A stretch of DNA of 64,000 bases from Olivibacter sitiensis DSM 17696 (GCF_000427965.1 NZ_ATZA01000005.1:1-64000), one strand, 5' to 3'. Counted from the stretch's first letter, positions 23,506 to 32,544 are shown. Numbers and translations: made by a program. Notes: generated from the sequence alone by a model not told the origin.

Positions 23506-25614
23506 TTATGAAATCTTATCCCAACTTATTCCATTTCCATTTCTGCCAAAGAACTTTCTCAGCACTTGATTGGCGGGGCTCAGCAGCTCGGGATCTTCCT
23601 CAAACAGGCGAATCACGGCCTCCCTCGCTTCCAATAGCAACGGCTGGTCCGTTGCCAGATTGGCCAGTTTCAGGTCTAGCACGCCGCTCTGCTGTGTTCC
23701 GGCTATATCTCCCGGTCCCCTTATTTTAAGGTCCGTTTCGGCAATTTCGAAGCCGTCGTTGGTTCGTACCATCGTCTCCAATCTCAACTTGCTTTCCTTG
23801 CTCAACTTGTTTCCCGACATCAGCAGGCAATAAGACTGCTCGGCCCCACGCCCCACCCTGCCTCGTAGCTGATGGAGCTGCGACAGCCCAAAGCGTTCGG
23901 CATTCTCAATGACCATAACCGATGCATTTGGAACATTGACTCCTACCTCTATCACGGTGGTGGCAACCATGATCTGCGTTTCTCCCTTCACGAAGCGCTG
24001 CATTTCAAAGTCTTTATCCTTAGCGGGCATTTTGCCATGCACAATGCTGATCCGATAGTCGGGAAGCGGAAATTCACGCACGAGGTGCTCTATGCCCGTT
24101 TCCAGATTCATTAGGTCCATTTTTTCACTCTCCTTGATCAAGGGATATACTATATATACCTGCCTGCCCAAGGCTATCTCCTTGCGCAAGAAACCGAACA
24201 TCTGCAAGCGGCTTCTCTCAAAAAGATGCATGGTCTGAATGGGTTTTCTGCCTGCCGGCAATTCGTCGATGACTGAAATGTCCAGATCTCCGTATAGGCT
24301 CATAGCCAGCGTGCGCGGTATGGGCGTAGCGGTCATTACCAACATGTGGGGAGGAATGGCATTCTTACGCCACAGCTTAGCTCTTTGCTCCACCCCAAAG
24401 CGATGCTGCTCGTCTATGACCGCTAAGCCCAATTGACGGAACCGCACCCCCTCCTCTAGCAGCGCGTGGGTTCCTACCAATATATCCAACGATCCTTCTG
24501 CCAATTGCTGATGAATAATTTTTCTTTCTTTCTTCCCCGTGGAGCCGGTAAGCAAGCGAATGGAGGCGATTTCATCTCCCAACAGGCTCTTCAAGCTATT
24601 GAAATGTTGCTGTGCCAATATTTCCGTCGGCGCCATTAAACAGGCCTGGCAACCATTGTCATTGGCCAGGAGCATGCTCATGAGGGCTACCACCGTTTTG
24701 CCGCTACCTACGTCGCCCTGCACCAATCGATTCATCTGCGCACCGCTGCGGGTGTCCATGCGGATTTCCTTCATTACCCTCTTCTGTGCATTGGTAAGTG
24801 GAAAGGGTATTCTATCTTGATAAAAGGTGTTGAACTTGCTGCCCACCTCTGCAAATACATGTCCCTTGAACTTGGTTTTCTGGATATGCTTGCTCCTTAG
24901 CAACTTGAGCTGAATGAAAAACAGCTCCTCAAATTTCAGGCGCCTCTCTGCTTCATGCAGGTCTTGAGCACTGGCAGGAAAATGAATAAAGCGAAGTGCT
25001 GTTGCTAGGGGCAGTAATTTATGCTGTGCCAATATGGCGTGAGGCAAGCTTTCTTCTATAACATTGCCTATTACGGAGAGAAGGGTTTCCTGAAGCCGCT
25101 GAATACCCTTGCTATCCAAGAAATGCTTTTTGAGTTTTTCGGTGCTGCTATAAACAGGCTGCAAGCTCTGATTGCCTGTCACGCTCATCTGCTGCCGCCC
25201 ATAACTTTCTATCTCCGGATGAGTGATATTGATGGCACCGCCAAATAGCGTAGGCTTTCCATAGACAACATATGCCTTGCCTATCTCCAGGTGGTCTTGC
25301 ATCCACTTAATGGCCTGAAACCACACCAGCTCTATCAAACCAGTATCGTCCCTGAACTTGCCCACGAGGCGCCTCGACCGCTTTTCTCCCACCACTTCCA
25401 AGCTCACTAAGCGTCCCAGCACTTGTGCGGCGGCCATGTCGGCGGTCAGTTCACTGATCTTATAAAATCTGGTCTTATCGACATAGCGAAAAGGGTAATA
25501 ATGCAGTAAATCTTCAAAAGTAAAGACACCCAGCTCCTTGTTGATCAATTCCGCTTTAAATTGGCCAACGCCTTTTAAATAGGTTATCGGTGTATTTAAG
25601 TCGTAACTTACCAC
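23506..25614 (-). CDS. recG: ATP-dependent DNA helicase RecG
   Basis: A 702-residue helicase that remodels stalled replication forks and branched DNA. The N-terminal wedge begins 'TPITYLKGVGQFKAELIN', with an OB-fold region ('KFRDDTGLIELVWFQAIKW') near residue 87. Helicase motifs: Walker A 'QGDVGSGKTVVALM', motif II 'VIDEQHRFGVEQR', 'MTATPIPRT', and motif VI 'QLRGRVGRGAEQSYCLLM'. The start at 25614 is a GTG; no in-frame ATG lies near it and this start gives the normal N-terminus. ridA ends 9 bases upstream, so the two are probably cotranscribed. Confidence 0.95.
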   Translation of the reverse strand: MVSYDLNTPITYLKGVGQFKAELINKELGVFTFEDLLHYYPFRYVDKTRFYKISELTADMAAAQVLGRLVSLEVVGEKRSRRLVGKFRDDTGLIELVWFQAIKWMQDHLEIGKAYVVYGKPTLFGGAINITHPEIESYGRQQMSVTGNQSLQPVYSSTEKLKKHFLDSKGIQRLQETLLSVIGNVIEESLPHAILAQHKLLPLATALRFIHFPASAQDLHEAERRLKFEELFFIQLKLLRSKHIQKTKFKGHVFAEVGSKFNTFYQDRIPFPLTNAQKRVMKEIRMDTRSGAQMNRLVQGDVGSGKTVVALMSMLLANDNGCQACLMAPTEILAQQHFNSLKSLLGDEIASIRLLTGSTGKKERKIIHQQLAEGSLDILVGTHALLEEGVRFRQLGLAVIDEQHRFGVEQRAKLWRKNAIPPHMLVMTATPIPRTLAMSLYGDLDISVIDELPAGRKPIQTMHLFERSRLQMFGFLRKEIALGRQVYIVYPLIKESEKMDLMNLETGIEHLVREFPLPDYRISIVHGKMPAKDKDFEMQRFVKGETQIMVATTVIEVGVNVPNASVMVIENAERFGLSQLHQLRGRVGRGAEQSYCLLMSGNKLSKESKLRLETMVRTNDGFEIAETDLKIRGPGDIAGTQQSGVLDLKLANLATDQPLLLEAREAVIRLFEEDPELLSPANQVLRKFFGRNGNGISWDKIS

Positions 25615-25623
25615 ATTGAACAG

Positions 25624-26001
25624 CTACTTATAGGCTATGACAGAAATTTCTACCCTTACACCTTTGGGAAGCCCAGCCACTGCCACACATTCGCGCGCAG
25701 GGGCATTTTCAGTAAAATATTCCCCATATACTGCATTTACCTCTCCAAAATCGGCCATATCCGTTAGGAAGATCGTCGCCTTCACTACATCTTCAAAATC
25801 ATAACCCGCTCCATGAAGTATGGCTTTGATATTTCCAAGTACTTTATGCGTCTCATCAGCTATGGAGCCCTTCACAAGCTCTCCGGTTTCAGCAGATAGG
25901 GGAATTTGCCCAGACACATAAAGTGTATTGCCTGCCTTTACTGCCTGATTGTATGGCCCTATAGGTGCAGGAGCCTCATTTGTATTGAAGATTTCTTTCA
26001 T
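25624..26001 (-). CDS. ridA: RidA family reactive imine/enamine deaminase
   Basis: A 125-residue RidA protein, which hydrolyses reactive enamines and imines such as 2-aminoacrylate released by PLP enzymes. 'APAPIGPYNQAVKAGNTLYVSGQIP' begins near residue 10 (key residues Y18 and G31), 'VVKATIFLTDMADFGEVNAVYGEYF' is the central helix region, and 'PARECVAVAGLPKGVRVEISVIA' carries the catalytic Arg and the Glu near the C-terminus (described by 'ARE' and 'VEIS'). Lies between the 47-aa membrane gene and recG on the same strand with very short gaps. Confidence 0.94.
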   Translation of the reverse strand: MKEIFNTNEAPAPIGPYNQAVKAGNTLYVSGQIPLSAETGELVKGSIADETHKVLGNIKAILHGAGYDFEDVVKATIFLTDMADFGEVNAVYGEYFTENAPARECVAVAGLPKGVRVEISVIAYK

Positions 26002-26008
26002 GAAATTT

Positions 26009-26152
26009 CTACTTGAAAAACATATATTGGATTATTTTATACGTCACTCCCAAGACAAAAACAACAATGGCGATAACATTGATAGCGTACATCACCTTCA
26101 TATTAAATGTTTTCTCCCGCTTCTCCACTTGTGCTTTTTTCTTTGTCGACAT
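26009..26152 (-). CDS. small single-span membrane protein, 47 aa
   Basis: From the ATG at 26152 the protein has 47 residues: a basic, charged start (MSTKKKAQVEKREKTFNMK) and one hydrophobic helix ('YAINVIAIVVFVLGVTYKII'). The frame is open upstream to 26215, but that part runs through the ompA terminator and is unlikely to be translated. It lies 7 bases upstream of ridA. No family is recognised; function unknown. Confidence 0.55.
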   Translation of the reverse strand: MSTKKKAQVEKREKTFNMKVMYAINVIAIVVFVLGVTYKIIQYMFFK

Positions 26153-26203
26153 CGAAACGAAATTAGGATAACTTGCGCAGATATCCAAACAGAGAAAAAA
26201 CAA

Positions 26204-26233
26204 AAAGCCTCCCATTTTGCAACGGGAGGCTTT
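26204..26233 (-). terminator. intrinsic terminator of the OmpA-family gene
   Basis: On the minus strand AAAGCCTCCC and GGGAGGCTTT form a 10-bp stem around a 10-base loop, followed by TTTGTTTTTTC. It lies 39 bases after the ompA-like stop codon. Confidence 0.9.
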
Positions 26234-26271
26234 CTTGTTGTATTCTGCTTATGTATACAGAATTACATGGA

Positions 26272-27645
26272 TTATTTTACAAATTGAACGTTACGGTTCA
26301 AGATACGTCCAGCTTCTGTAGCGTTAGATGCAACAGGCTTGTCTTCGCCATTACCAACAACTTGCAATTGTGAAGCAGCTACACCAGCGTTTACCAAGTA
26401 GTTCTTCACAGAGTTAGCACGGTCAATAGACAATTGCTTGTTGTACTCTGCGGGACCTTCTGATGAAGCGTTACCTTCTAGAGTGATAGTAGCACCGCTA
26501 GCTTTCAAATCTGAAGCTACTTGATCCAAGACAGCGTAAGAGCTAGTCTTCAATACTGAGCTATCAAATTCAAATTGGATGTTTGAGTAAGATCCCAAAG
26601 AAACTTCTGCTTTTGGAGGCTCAGGGAAGTTGATTGGGCATCCAGATCCGTCTACTTGAGTTCCAGCAGGCGTGTTAGGGCACTTGTCAAACTTGTCAGA
26701 TACACCGTCACCGTCAGAATCCTTGCTCAAAGCATCAACAGTAGCTTCCAATGCACCTACACGTTGCTTCAAGGCTTCTACTTCGCCTCTCAATGCTGGG
26801 TCTTTCAACTCATCGTAAAGAGTAGCAACTGGGTTAGCCCAAGTAAGATCTTGTTTTTCTTTCTTACCCAAAGAGAATTCAAGTCCTGCATGAGTATAAG
26901 AGAATTTGTCATTAGCAGTTCTGTTGGCAACAGGACCAAACAAAGTCTTGGTATCAACGAAGTTCATGGTGTAACCCAAATCAAGAGCTACACGGTCAGA
27001 TAATTTGAATTTCAAGCCTAAACCTACAGGAATGTAAGCTTCGCGTTTGAAATCCCTATCTCCTTGCAACTCTCTATCTGTAGCACTTTCGCCCCAGTTA
27101 CCTTTATTGTCCCAAGAAGCGCCAGTACCGTCATTGTTAGCATACATTACAGGATTGAAAGCGATAAGGCCATAACCTGCTGTAGCGTAGAAATTAACGG
27201 CATTTTCCCTTCTCAAGAAGTCAATAGTAGCCAATTGGAATACACCGTTCAAGCTAACAGCGTATTGAACGCTAGTTTCAGCAGACTGATAGGTATTACC
27301 ATCCCAAGCATTAACCGTTGCAAAAGGCTCCGAGTTGTGCGTAAAGATACGACCACGGTTAGCGTCTACTTGCAGACCGAACCAGCTGGAGAATTGCTTA
27401 CGGATATTGATTCCGTAATATTCCCTAACAGGGGCTTCGAAGAAGCCAACTTTATTGCCAAAAGCGTTAGATCCGCCAACGAGTACATTAGGTGAAGTAA
27501 TACCACCATTGATTCCTATAGACCAAGTTCTGTACTGGCTCCTTCCGCCAAATACTTTAGCGTCCTGTGCATTTACTGCACCAGCTACTCCTAGTGAAGC
27601 CACCAAAGAGCAAGCGACCGCTTTTTTGATTGTAGAATAGTTCAT
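26272..27645 (-). CDS. OmpA-family outer-membrane protein with TSP3 calcium-binding region
   Basis: A 457-residue outer-membrane protein. Signal peptide to about residue 26 ('VAGAVNAQD'), an N-terminal eight-strand-type barrel (about 30-260), a coiled stretch ('LRGEVEALKQRVGALEATVDAL'; core near residues 285-306), a thrombospondin type 3 Asp-rich repeat ('DSDGDGVSDKFDKCPNTP', about 311-328), and a C-terminal OmpA domain binding peptidoglycan ('ASSEGPAEYNKQLSIDRA', 'NRNVQFVK'). Codon use is more restricted than in neighbouring genes, suggesting very high expression, typical of a major structural porin. It has its own promoter and terminator. Confidence 0.94.
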   Translation of the reverse strand: MNYSTIKKAVACSLVASLGVAGAVNAQDAKVFGGRSQYRTWSIGINGGITSPNVLVGGSNAFGNKVGFFEAPVREYYGINIRKQFSSWFGLQVDANRGRIFTHNSEPFATVNAWDGNTYQSAETSVQYAVSLNGVFQLATIDFLRRENAVNFYATAGYGLIAFNPVMYANNDGTGASWDNKGNWGESATDRELQGDRDFKREAYIPVGLGLKFKLSDRVALDLGYTMNFVDTKTLFGPVANRTANDKFSYTHAGLEFSLGKKEKQDLTWANPVATLYDELKDPALRGEVEALKQRVGALEATVDALSKDSDGDGVSDKFDKCPNTPAGTQVDGSGCPINFPEPPKAEVSLGSYSNIQFEFDSSVLKTSSYAVLDQVASDLKASGATITLEGNASSEGPAEYNKQLSIDRANSVKNYLVNAGVAASQLQVVGNGEDKPVASNATEAGRILNRNVQFVK

Positions 27646-27698
27646 ACTTTTTTTTCTTTCTTTTAAAGGTTAAACAGTTTTAATTGTATAATTAAATA

Positions 27699-27727
27699 CA
27701 AAATTAAACATTTGTTTTATCGGTGCA
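27699..27727 (-). promoter_or_regulatory. promoter of the OmpA-family gene
   Basis: On the minus strand a TTG (27727-27725), an 18-base spacer and TAATTTTG (27706-27699) match the Bacteroidota -33/-7 pattern. The leader would be about 47 bases. The rest of 27728-27960 is A+T-rich and shows no further feature. Confidence 0.6.
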
Positions 27728-27964
27728 ATACTATCAAACACTATTCCAAAAAAAAATTATTGTTATTTTTTGTTAAATTATTTTGCGTACCCACCTCGCA
27801 AAACCACATAACACGCTATATAAAAGCACCTTATGCATAAAAGGCAAAACAAAATGTTTGATTACGCGCTTTGTAAGAAGCGGAAACAGCCCTTTTTATT
27901 GTCCCAGATAATTATAAAAATGTGTCAAAAAAGGAACATCGTGCATGAAAAGCCATACAAAAAG

Positions 27965-28147
27965 CTACTTCTCCCCGCTCCTAACGGCCTTTAGTAGCTT
28001 TATTTTGAGGTAGATCAACAAGGCAATTCCCAAAATGGAAACGCCCGTAATGGCAAACTGCCTCTCATTAAAAGAGGCAATAACACAATAGGCCAGCACG
28101 AATATCCCCAGACTGAGCGCAACGTTGTAAATCATTTTCCTGCCCAT
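27965..28147 (-). CDS. small two-span membrane protein, 60 aa (possibly DUF6358)
   Basis: From the ATG at 28147 the protein has 60 residues: MGRKMIYNVALSLGIF then two hydrophobic segments (about residues 7-25 and 33-50) and a basic tail ending 'RSGEK'. The frame continues upstream into the rhodanese gene in another frame, which argues for the shorter start. Size and pattern resemble small Sphingobacteria proteins of the DUF6358 type, but I recall this only loosely. It follows the rhodanese gene by 26 bases and is probably cotranscribed. Function unknown. Confidence 0.6.
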   Translation of the reverse strand: MGRKMIYNVALSLGIFVLAYCVIASFNERQFAITGVSILGIALLIYLKIKLLKAVRSGEK

Positions 28148-28173
28148 ACATATACGAACTAATGGATATGCTC

Positions 28174-28488
28174 TTAGTAAACGGGCAATTCCGGATCGAA
28201 CGTGTCTCTCCATGCCAAAATCCCACCTTGCAGGTTGTACAAGTTTTCAAATCCTTGCTGTTCCAGCAACAGTATAGCTTGTGCACTTCTCTTTCCACTT
28301 CTGCAGTGGACGACAACTGGCTTATCCTTGCTTATTTTATCCGTTTCCAGGAGCACATTGGCCAAAGGAATGTTTTCCCCGTCTAGGTTGGAAGTCTCGA
28401 ACTCGAACTCTTCCCTTACGTCTATTAGCTGAAAATCTTCCTTATTGTCTATTTTTTCCTTCAGTTCTTCTACAGAGATTTCTTTCAT
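28174..28488 (-). CDS. single-domain rhodanese-like protein
   Basis: A 104-residue rhodanese fold with the active-site loop 'CRSGKRS' at about residues 62-68; the Cys would carry a persulfide and transfer sulfur. 'QLIDVREEFEFE' near residue 20 and 'NLQGGILAW' near residue 84 are typical. No signal peptide, so cytosolic. It has a good promoter (28514-28544) and precedes a 60-aa membrane protein. Sulfur acceptor unknown. Confidence 0.92.
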   Translation of the reverse strand: MKEISVEELKEKIDNKEDFQLIDVREEFEFETSNLDGENIPLANVLLETDKISKDKPVVVHCRSGKRSAQAILLLEQQGFENLYNLQGGILAWRDTFDPELPVY

Positions 28489-28513
28489 TATCTGATTTAT
28501 TTTATTATAAAAT

Positions 28514-28544
28514 CAAACATATGCAAAATGGAATTCATATGCAA
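28514..28544 (-). promoter_or_regulatory. promoter of the rhodanese gene
   Basis: On the minus strand TTG (28544-28542), 20 bases, then TATGTTTG (28521-28514), close to the Bacteroidota consensus. The leader would be about 20 bases. Confidence 0.6.
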
Positions 28545-28640
28545 CAACGATATGTTTCCCAGAAAAGGACAAATGGCAAATAAGTATCAACCAAACTGGG
28601 GCCTTAATGGGCATGAATACATTTATTCGCAAATATTCCG

Positions 28641-28648
28641 TAGCTTTG
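28641..28648 (+). promoter_or_regulatory. candidate -7 element of the M28 peptidase promoter
   Basis: TAGCTTTG matches TAnnTTTG about 47 bases before the ATG at 28695. No clear -33 element. Confidence 0.45.
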
Positions 28649-28694
28649 AATGCTATAATTGCAGGACAAAACGTTACGCTCAAAGGAATAGATT

Positions 28695-30014
28695 ATGAGA
28701 AATATATTACTTTTTACGATATCCTTGATTTTTCTTTCTGCCTGTTCTGCCCATCGGGCGGCACTGCAGTCGTCCGTGCAGCCAGCCGATGTGAACAGAA
28801 TCATTTCTACCTTGGCTGCTGACGACATGGAAGGGCGAGCCATTTTCTCTCCGGGCATTCAAAAAGCGGCAGATTTTATCGCCTCGGAATTCAAATCGGC
28901 CAGATTATCTTTTTTGTCAAATGACACCTCCTTTCTACAGACCTTTGGCGTATGCAGGACAACACTCACCTCTTTGGAGGTACAGATCAATGGTGAGGAT
29001 ATAGCCGAAGGCCGACTGGTGATGAGCTCCACTAAACCGGGCATAAATTGGAACGACAATCCCGAAATCAACATAATCGCCGTAAATGCCGGTGAAGACC
29101 TGCTTGCAACATACCGTAAGCTTTCCCAATCAGAAAACGACTACCTTATCAAGGTGGATGAAAGCCTGGCAGAGCAATTTAAACGCCTTAGGAGCTACCT
29201 CAGCCGACCGAAATTGGAACCAGAAGGCAAAGGCAAAAGCAGCCCTACCCTGGCGTTCGTATTGGGTGGCGAGGATATAAAGTCCTTTAGGGTAAACTTT
29301 TCGCAGGGGCAGGAGGAACTACCGCTATTTAACGTAGTAGGTGTCTTACCCGGCAAATCGAAACCGAATGAATTTATCGTTTTTTCAGCTCATTATGACC
29401 ATTTAGGTATCGTGAAACCTGTCGGCCAAGATTCTATTGCCAATGGCGCTGATGACGATGCATCGGGCGTCACTGCCGTCATCAGCCTAGCAAAAGCTTA
29501 CGCAAAACAGAAAAACAACGAGCGCAGCTTGATTTTTGCCGCATTCACGGCAGAAGAATCTGGCGGCTTCGGCTCACAATACTTCTCCAAGCAGCTCGAT
29601 CCAGACTCGGTCATTGCCATGGTGAATATCGAAATGATTGGCAAAGACTCCAAGTTCGGGCCAAACACGGTTTACATCACGGGATTTGAGCGGTCCAATC
29701 TGGGCACGCTGATGCAAAAAAGGGTGGAAGGCACGGGTTTTTCGTTTCATGCAGACCCTTATCCGGAGCAAAACCTGTTCTATAGGAGCGACAATGCCAC
29801 ACTGGCCGCTCAGGGTGTTCCTGCACACTCATTTTCCACCGTACAAATAGACAAAGACGAATATTACCATACGGTAAAAGACGAGCTAGAAACATTAGAC
29901 ATAAACAATATTATTAGCACCATAAGGGCCATAGAACTAGGCGCAAGGGGGCTGATCAATGGAGAAGATACACCCACGAGAATCCCAAAACTAGAAAACG
30001 GCAGAAACCGTTGA
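28695..30014 (+). CDS. M28 family zinc aminopeptidase, lipoprotein
   Basis: A 439-residue lipoprotein (lipobox 'IFLSAC', Cys near residue 16). The M28 domain has the expected ligand motifs in order: 'SAHYDHLG' (His), 'NGADDDASGV' (bridging Asp), 'TAEESGGFGS' (catalytic Glu and ligand), 'VNIEMIG' (Glu ligand position) and 'EYYHTVKDE' (His). M28 enzymes are co-catalytic zinc exopeptidases; this one would work in the periplasm or on the outer membrane. It stands alone, followed convergently by the TPK-like gene at 30029 with no obvious terminator between. Confidence 0.93.
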   Translation: MRNILLFTISLIFLSACSAHRAALQSSVQPADVNRIISTLAADDMEGRAIFSPGIQKAADFIASEFKSARLSFLSNDTSFLQTFGVCRTTLTSLEVQINGEDIAEGRLVMSSTKPGINWNDNPEINIIAVNAGEDLLATYRKLSQSENDYLIKVDESLAEQFKRLRSYLSRPKLEPEGKGKSSPTLAFVLGGEDIKSFRVNFSQGQEELPLFNVVGVLPGKSKPNEFIVFSAHYDHLGIVKPVGQDSIANGADDDASGVTAVISLAKAYAKQKNNERSLIFAAFTAEESGGFGSQYFSKQLDPDSVIAMVNIEMIGKDSKFGPNTVYITGFERSNLGTLMQKRVEGTGFSFHADPYPEQNLFYRSDNATLAAQGVPAHSFSTVQIDKDEYYHTVKDELETLDINNIISTIRAIELGARGLINGEDTPTRIPKLENGRNR

Positions 30015-30028
30015 TAACAAGGCGGACA

Positions 30029-30610
30029 TCATTCTATTTCTTCCTTTATTAAAAGGCTACCTTCATCATAACTGAAAGTATAAAGACCATCGGCTGGTAC
30101 AACCCATTTACAAGGCAGGTTCAGAGCATACTGATTGACCAGTATTTTACTCTGTTGAAATGCACTCAAGTGAATAACATCGCCTTCTGGAAACCATTTG
30201 GCAAAGCCCTTTGCAGCGACATATGTTTTTGTGTTGCCGCAAAGGAGCGTCGCTGTTAGCAAGCGACTATATGCAACAAGGCCTGATGCATCCATCGAGC
30301 TACTTATGATATTGGCCGCGGCGTAGCTGTTTTCGTGAAGCCATTGGATGGCCATGCTTATGAAATGTTCCGTCTTCTCATGATAGGGCAGCAGCTTTGT
30401 GTGTTCTTGAAGATCCAAAAAAGACGCATCTCCAAACACGACGTCTACTTTTATGCCTTTGTTCACAATGTCTTCATATGCTTGAGAAGCGCATATGACG
30501 GTAGGTGACCACTCCAGAAGTTGTCCAAGATATTCTACAGCGATGGTGTCGGCATCTTCAATAATCAGTGCCGGTTCCTGCTTTTCCCTTATGACATGGT
30601 GTGACGACAT
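30029..30610 (-). CDS. degenerate thiamine-pyrophosphokinase-like protein
   Basis: A 193-residue protein from the ATG at 30610. Its start 'MSSHHVIREKQEPALIIEDA' and 'QLLEWSPTVICASQAYEDIV...KVDVVFGD' follow the pattern I know from Sphingobacteriaceae thiamine pyrophosphokinases, but the catalytic signature is lost: the family GDFDS-type motif reads 'GDASFL' (about residue 57) and the K-T-D motif reads 'KTEHFI' (about residue 77). It is therefore probably a non-catalytic paralogue or a protein with a changed substrate. It lies downstream of pafA, separated by a terminator that overlaps the region before its start. Confidence 0.6.
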   Translation of the reverse strand: MSSHHVIREKQEPALIIEDADTIAVEYLGQLLEWSPTVICASQAYEDIVNKGIKVDVVFGDASFLDLQEHTKLLPYHEKTEHFISMAIQWLHENSYAAANIISSSMDASGLVAYSRLLTATLLCGNTKTYVAAKGFAKWFPEGDVIHLSAFQQSKILVNQYALNLPCKWVVPADGLYTFSYDEGSLLIKEEIE

Positions 30611-30620
30611 CGGCAGAAGA

Positions 30621-30652
30621 AACAGCCCCACAATGGATATTGTGAGGCTGTT
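30621..30652 (-). terminator. intrinsic terminator after pafA
   Basis: AACAGCCTCACAAT and ATTGTGGGGCTGTT (minus strand) form a 14-bp stem with a 4-base loop followed by T-rich sequence, 16 bases past the pafA stop. It ends 10 bases before the start of the TPK-like gene, which would then need its own promoter or read-through. Confidence 0.85.
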
Positions 30653-30667
30653 TGCTTTAAGAGGTAG

Positions 30668-32323
30668 TTAATTCTTTTTATCTGTTATCTCCGTTATAGC
30701 CTGGCCAATATTGCCATTGGGCTCCTCAATATGCAGCAGCGCCGCAATAGTGGGAGCAATATCGGTCATATGCGTGGCTCGATTGGTCGCGCCATGTTTG
30801 ATACCCCAGCCCATGAAAACCAAAGGAATATGAGAGTCGTAGGGGTTCCAGGTGCCGTGTGAAGTACCAGTTGCCCTAGGCGATCCGCTAAACCACTGAG
30901 CCTCGGTGATGACTTGAATGTCACCGCTTCTTTTATAATTATAGCCGTTAATGATTCGCTCTTTTAATAGGGATGGTATACTCGCAGAAGCGACATCGTC
31001 CATGTCCGCTACAAATGCTACGCCATCCAATCTGCGCAGGTGTTTGATGGCGCTCTTCTTGATTGCTTCTTCATCCAACTGCTTTTCCTTAATTAGGGCA
31101 TGGTCTAGATGAAGCTGGTAATTCCTGAGGCTATAGGCCAGTTTGGCGTGCCCAAACTCTTTCTCCAATAGTCCGTTGAGATCCGTGAGTACGGCATTCG
31201 AGTTGAAATAACCGCCGTCTCCTTTGTGATCCATAAAAAACTGAGGGTTATGGGCTGCGCCATGATCAGCAGATAGGAATACCGTATAATTGCCCTTTCC
31301 GAACTGCTTGTCCAAGTATTGAAAGAAAGACGCCAGGTCTTGGTCCAATCGAAGATAAGTATCTTCTACCTTGGCACTATTAACGGCAAACTGATGGCCC
31401 ACATAATCTGTGGAGCTCAAGCTGACGGCAAGAAAATCAGTAACACCCGCTGGATTGCTTCCTAGATTTTCGTTTTCAATAGCTGCTCTTGCCATATCCA
31501 GGGTAAATGTATTGCCAAAGGGAGTGCTTCTCAAAAGCCCCATACCGACGGTTTCAGAGAGTTTGGCAGTATTAATAGGGAAGGAAGTATTATCCTCACC
31601 CTTGAACCTACCTTCGTAAACATCCTCAGGAGCACTTTGTACGTATGTTTCCAAAGGATATAAGCTATTCCAATTTTGCTTAAGATATTTCTGGGCGAGT
31701 TTTTTGGCATTGAAGTCCTTTACCCACTTGGGCAGATCCTGCATATAAAAGGTGCTGCTTATCCACTCTCCTGTTTCATCATACCAATATGCGGCGTCTG
31801 CAAAGTGCCCTGCGGGCAGAATGGCGCCACGGTCTTTGAGAGAGATGCCTATCACTTTCGACCTGAAATTTGTTGCCAATTTCAGCTCATCCGTTATGGT
31901 TGAAGTCAAGAGGTTACGAGGAGACATCTTGCCTGCATTATTGGAGTTGTTCACGCCTTGCACCGTGTTGTCTTCCGTACAATAGACGCTCTGTCCATTC
32001 TCTTTTAAATAGAAATCATTTCCCGCAATACCATGCAAGGCTGGGACGCTGCCTGTATATATTGTGCTGTGCCCGATAGCCGTCACGGTTGGGACGTAAT
32101 TGATATAGGTGTTTTCTGCCGAAAACCCCTCATTGAGCATCCTTTTGAATCCACCATCTGTGTAGCGGTCGTAATAACGGTACAAGTAGTCCCAGCGCAT
32201 CTGATCTACAACAAGACCGATTACCAATTTTGGTCTTTCTACGTCCTTTTTATTACCCACCTGTGCGGTGGCAGAAAGAAGGGAAAGAAATGAGCACAAG
32301 AATACAACTATTTTAAATTTCAT
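30668..32323 (-). CDS. pafA: PafA-type alkaline phosphatase
   Basis: A 551-residue exported phosphatase of the alkaline phosphatase superfamily. A signal peptide ends near 'SATAQVG'. Comparison with the known PafA active site finds every key residue: D40 (VVDQMRW), nucleophile T81 in 'VPTVTAIGHS', N102, the K163/R165 pair of 'SLKDRGA', D306 and H310 of 'SSTDYVGHQ', D353/H354 of 'SADHGA' and H489 of 'TSHGTWNP'. PafA is a periplasmic, calcium-tolerant monoesterase that releases phosphate from many organophosphates and is not repressed by phosphate in species studied. Preceded by an unlinked gene; own terminator. Confidence 0.93.
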   Translation of the reverse strand: MKFKIVVFLCSFLSLLSATAQVGNKKDVERPKLVIGLVVDQMRWDYLYRYYDRYTDGGFKRMLNEGFSAENTYINYVPTVTAIGHSTIYTGSVPALHGIAGNDFYLKENGQSVYCTEDNTVQGVNNSNNAGKMSPRNLLTSTITDELKLATNFRSKVIGISLKDRGAILPAGHFADAAYWYDETGEWISSTFYMQDLPKWVKDFNAKKLAQKYLKQNWNSLYPLETYVQSAPEDVYEGRFKGEDNTSFPINTAKLSETVGMGLLRSTPFGNTFTLDMARAAIENENLGSNPAGVTDFLAVSLSSTDYVGHQFAVNSAKVEDTYLRLDQDLASFFQYLDKQFGKGNYTVFLSADHGAAHNPQFFMDHKGDGGYFNSNAVLTDLNGLLEKEFGHAKLAYSLRNYQLHLDHALIKEKQLDEEAIKKSAIKHLRRLDGVAFVADMDDVASASIPSLLKERIINGYNYKRSGDIQVITEAQWFSGSPRATGTSHGTWNPYDSHIPLVFMGWGIKHGATNRATHMTDIAPTIAALLHIEEPNGNIGQAITEITDKKN

Positions 32324-32442
32324 TTTAATGAGCTTTTAAAACACTATTTTTGGTTAAAAAATAAATTTTAGATAAAGAGTACTCCAAAGTAAGCGAATTG
32401 CCTTGAAGAAATCGCGGAGAAGGGGTAAAAATTTTGTTAAGA

Positions 32443-32544
32443 GGGCCGTCTAAAAAGATCACAACCATCAGCCAAGGCCAGGTCGAGGAATGTTTCGACT
32501 TCGCTCAGCTTAATGCTGATTTCGGATACTCTTTAGACAAGCCC
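32443..32544. repeat. 102-bp element with inverted ends (MITE-like)
   Basis: GGGCCGTCTAAAAAG at 32443-32457 and CTTTAGACAAGCCC at 32531-32544 are imperfect inverted copies bounding a 102-base element just downstream of pdhC. Its interior includes TCGACTTCGCTCAGC, a phrase I associate with dispersed intergenic repeats in Bacteroidota genomes. It may be a non-autonomous mobile repeat or a complex terminator. The remaining part of 32324-32555 holds nothing else I can name. Confidence 0.45.
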
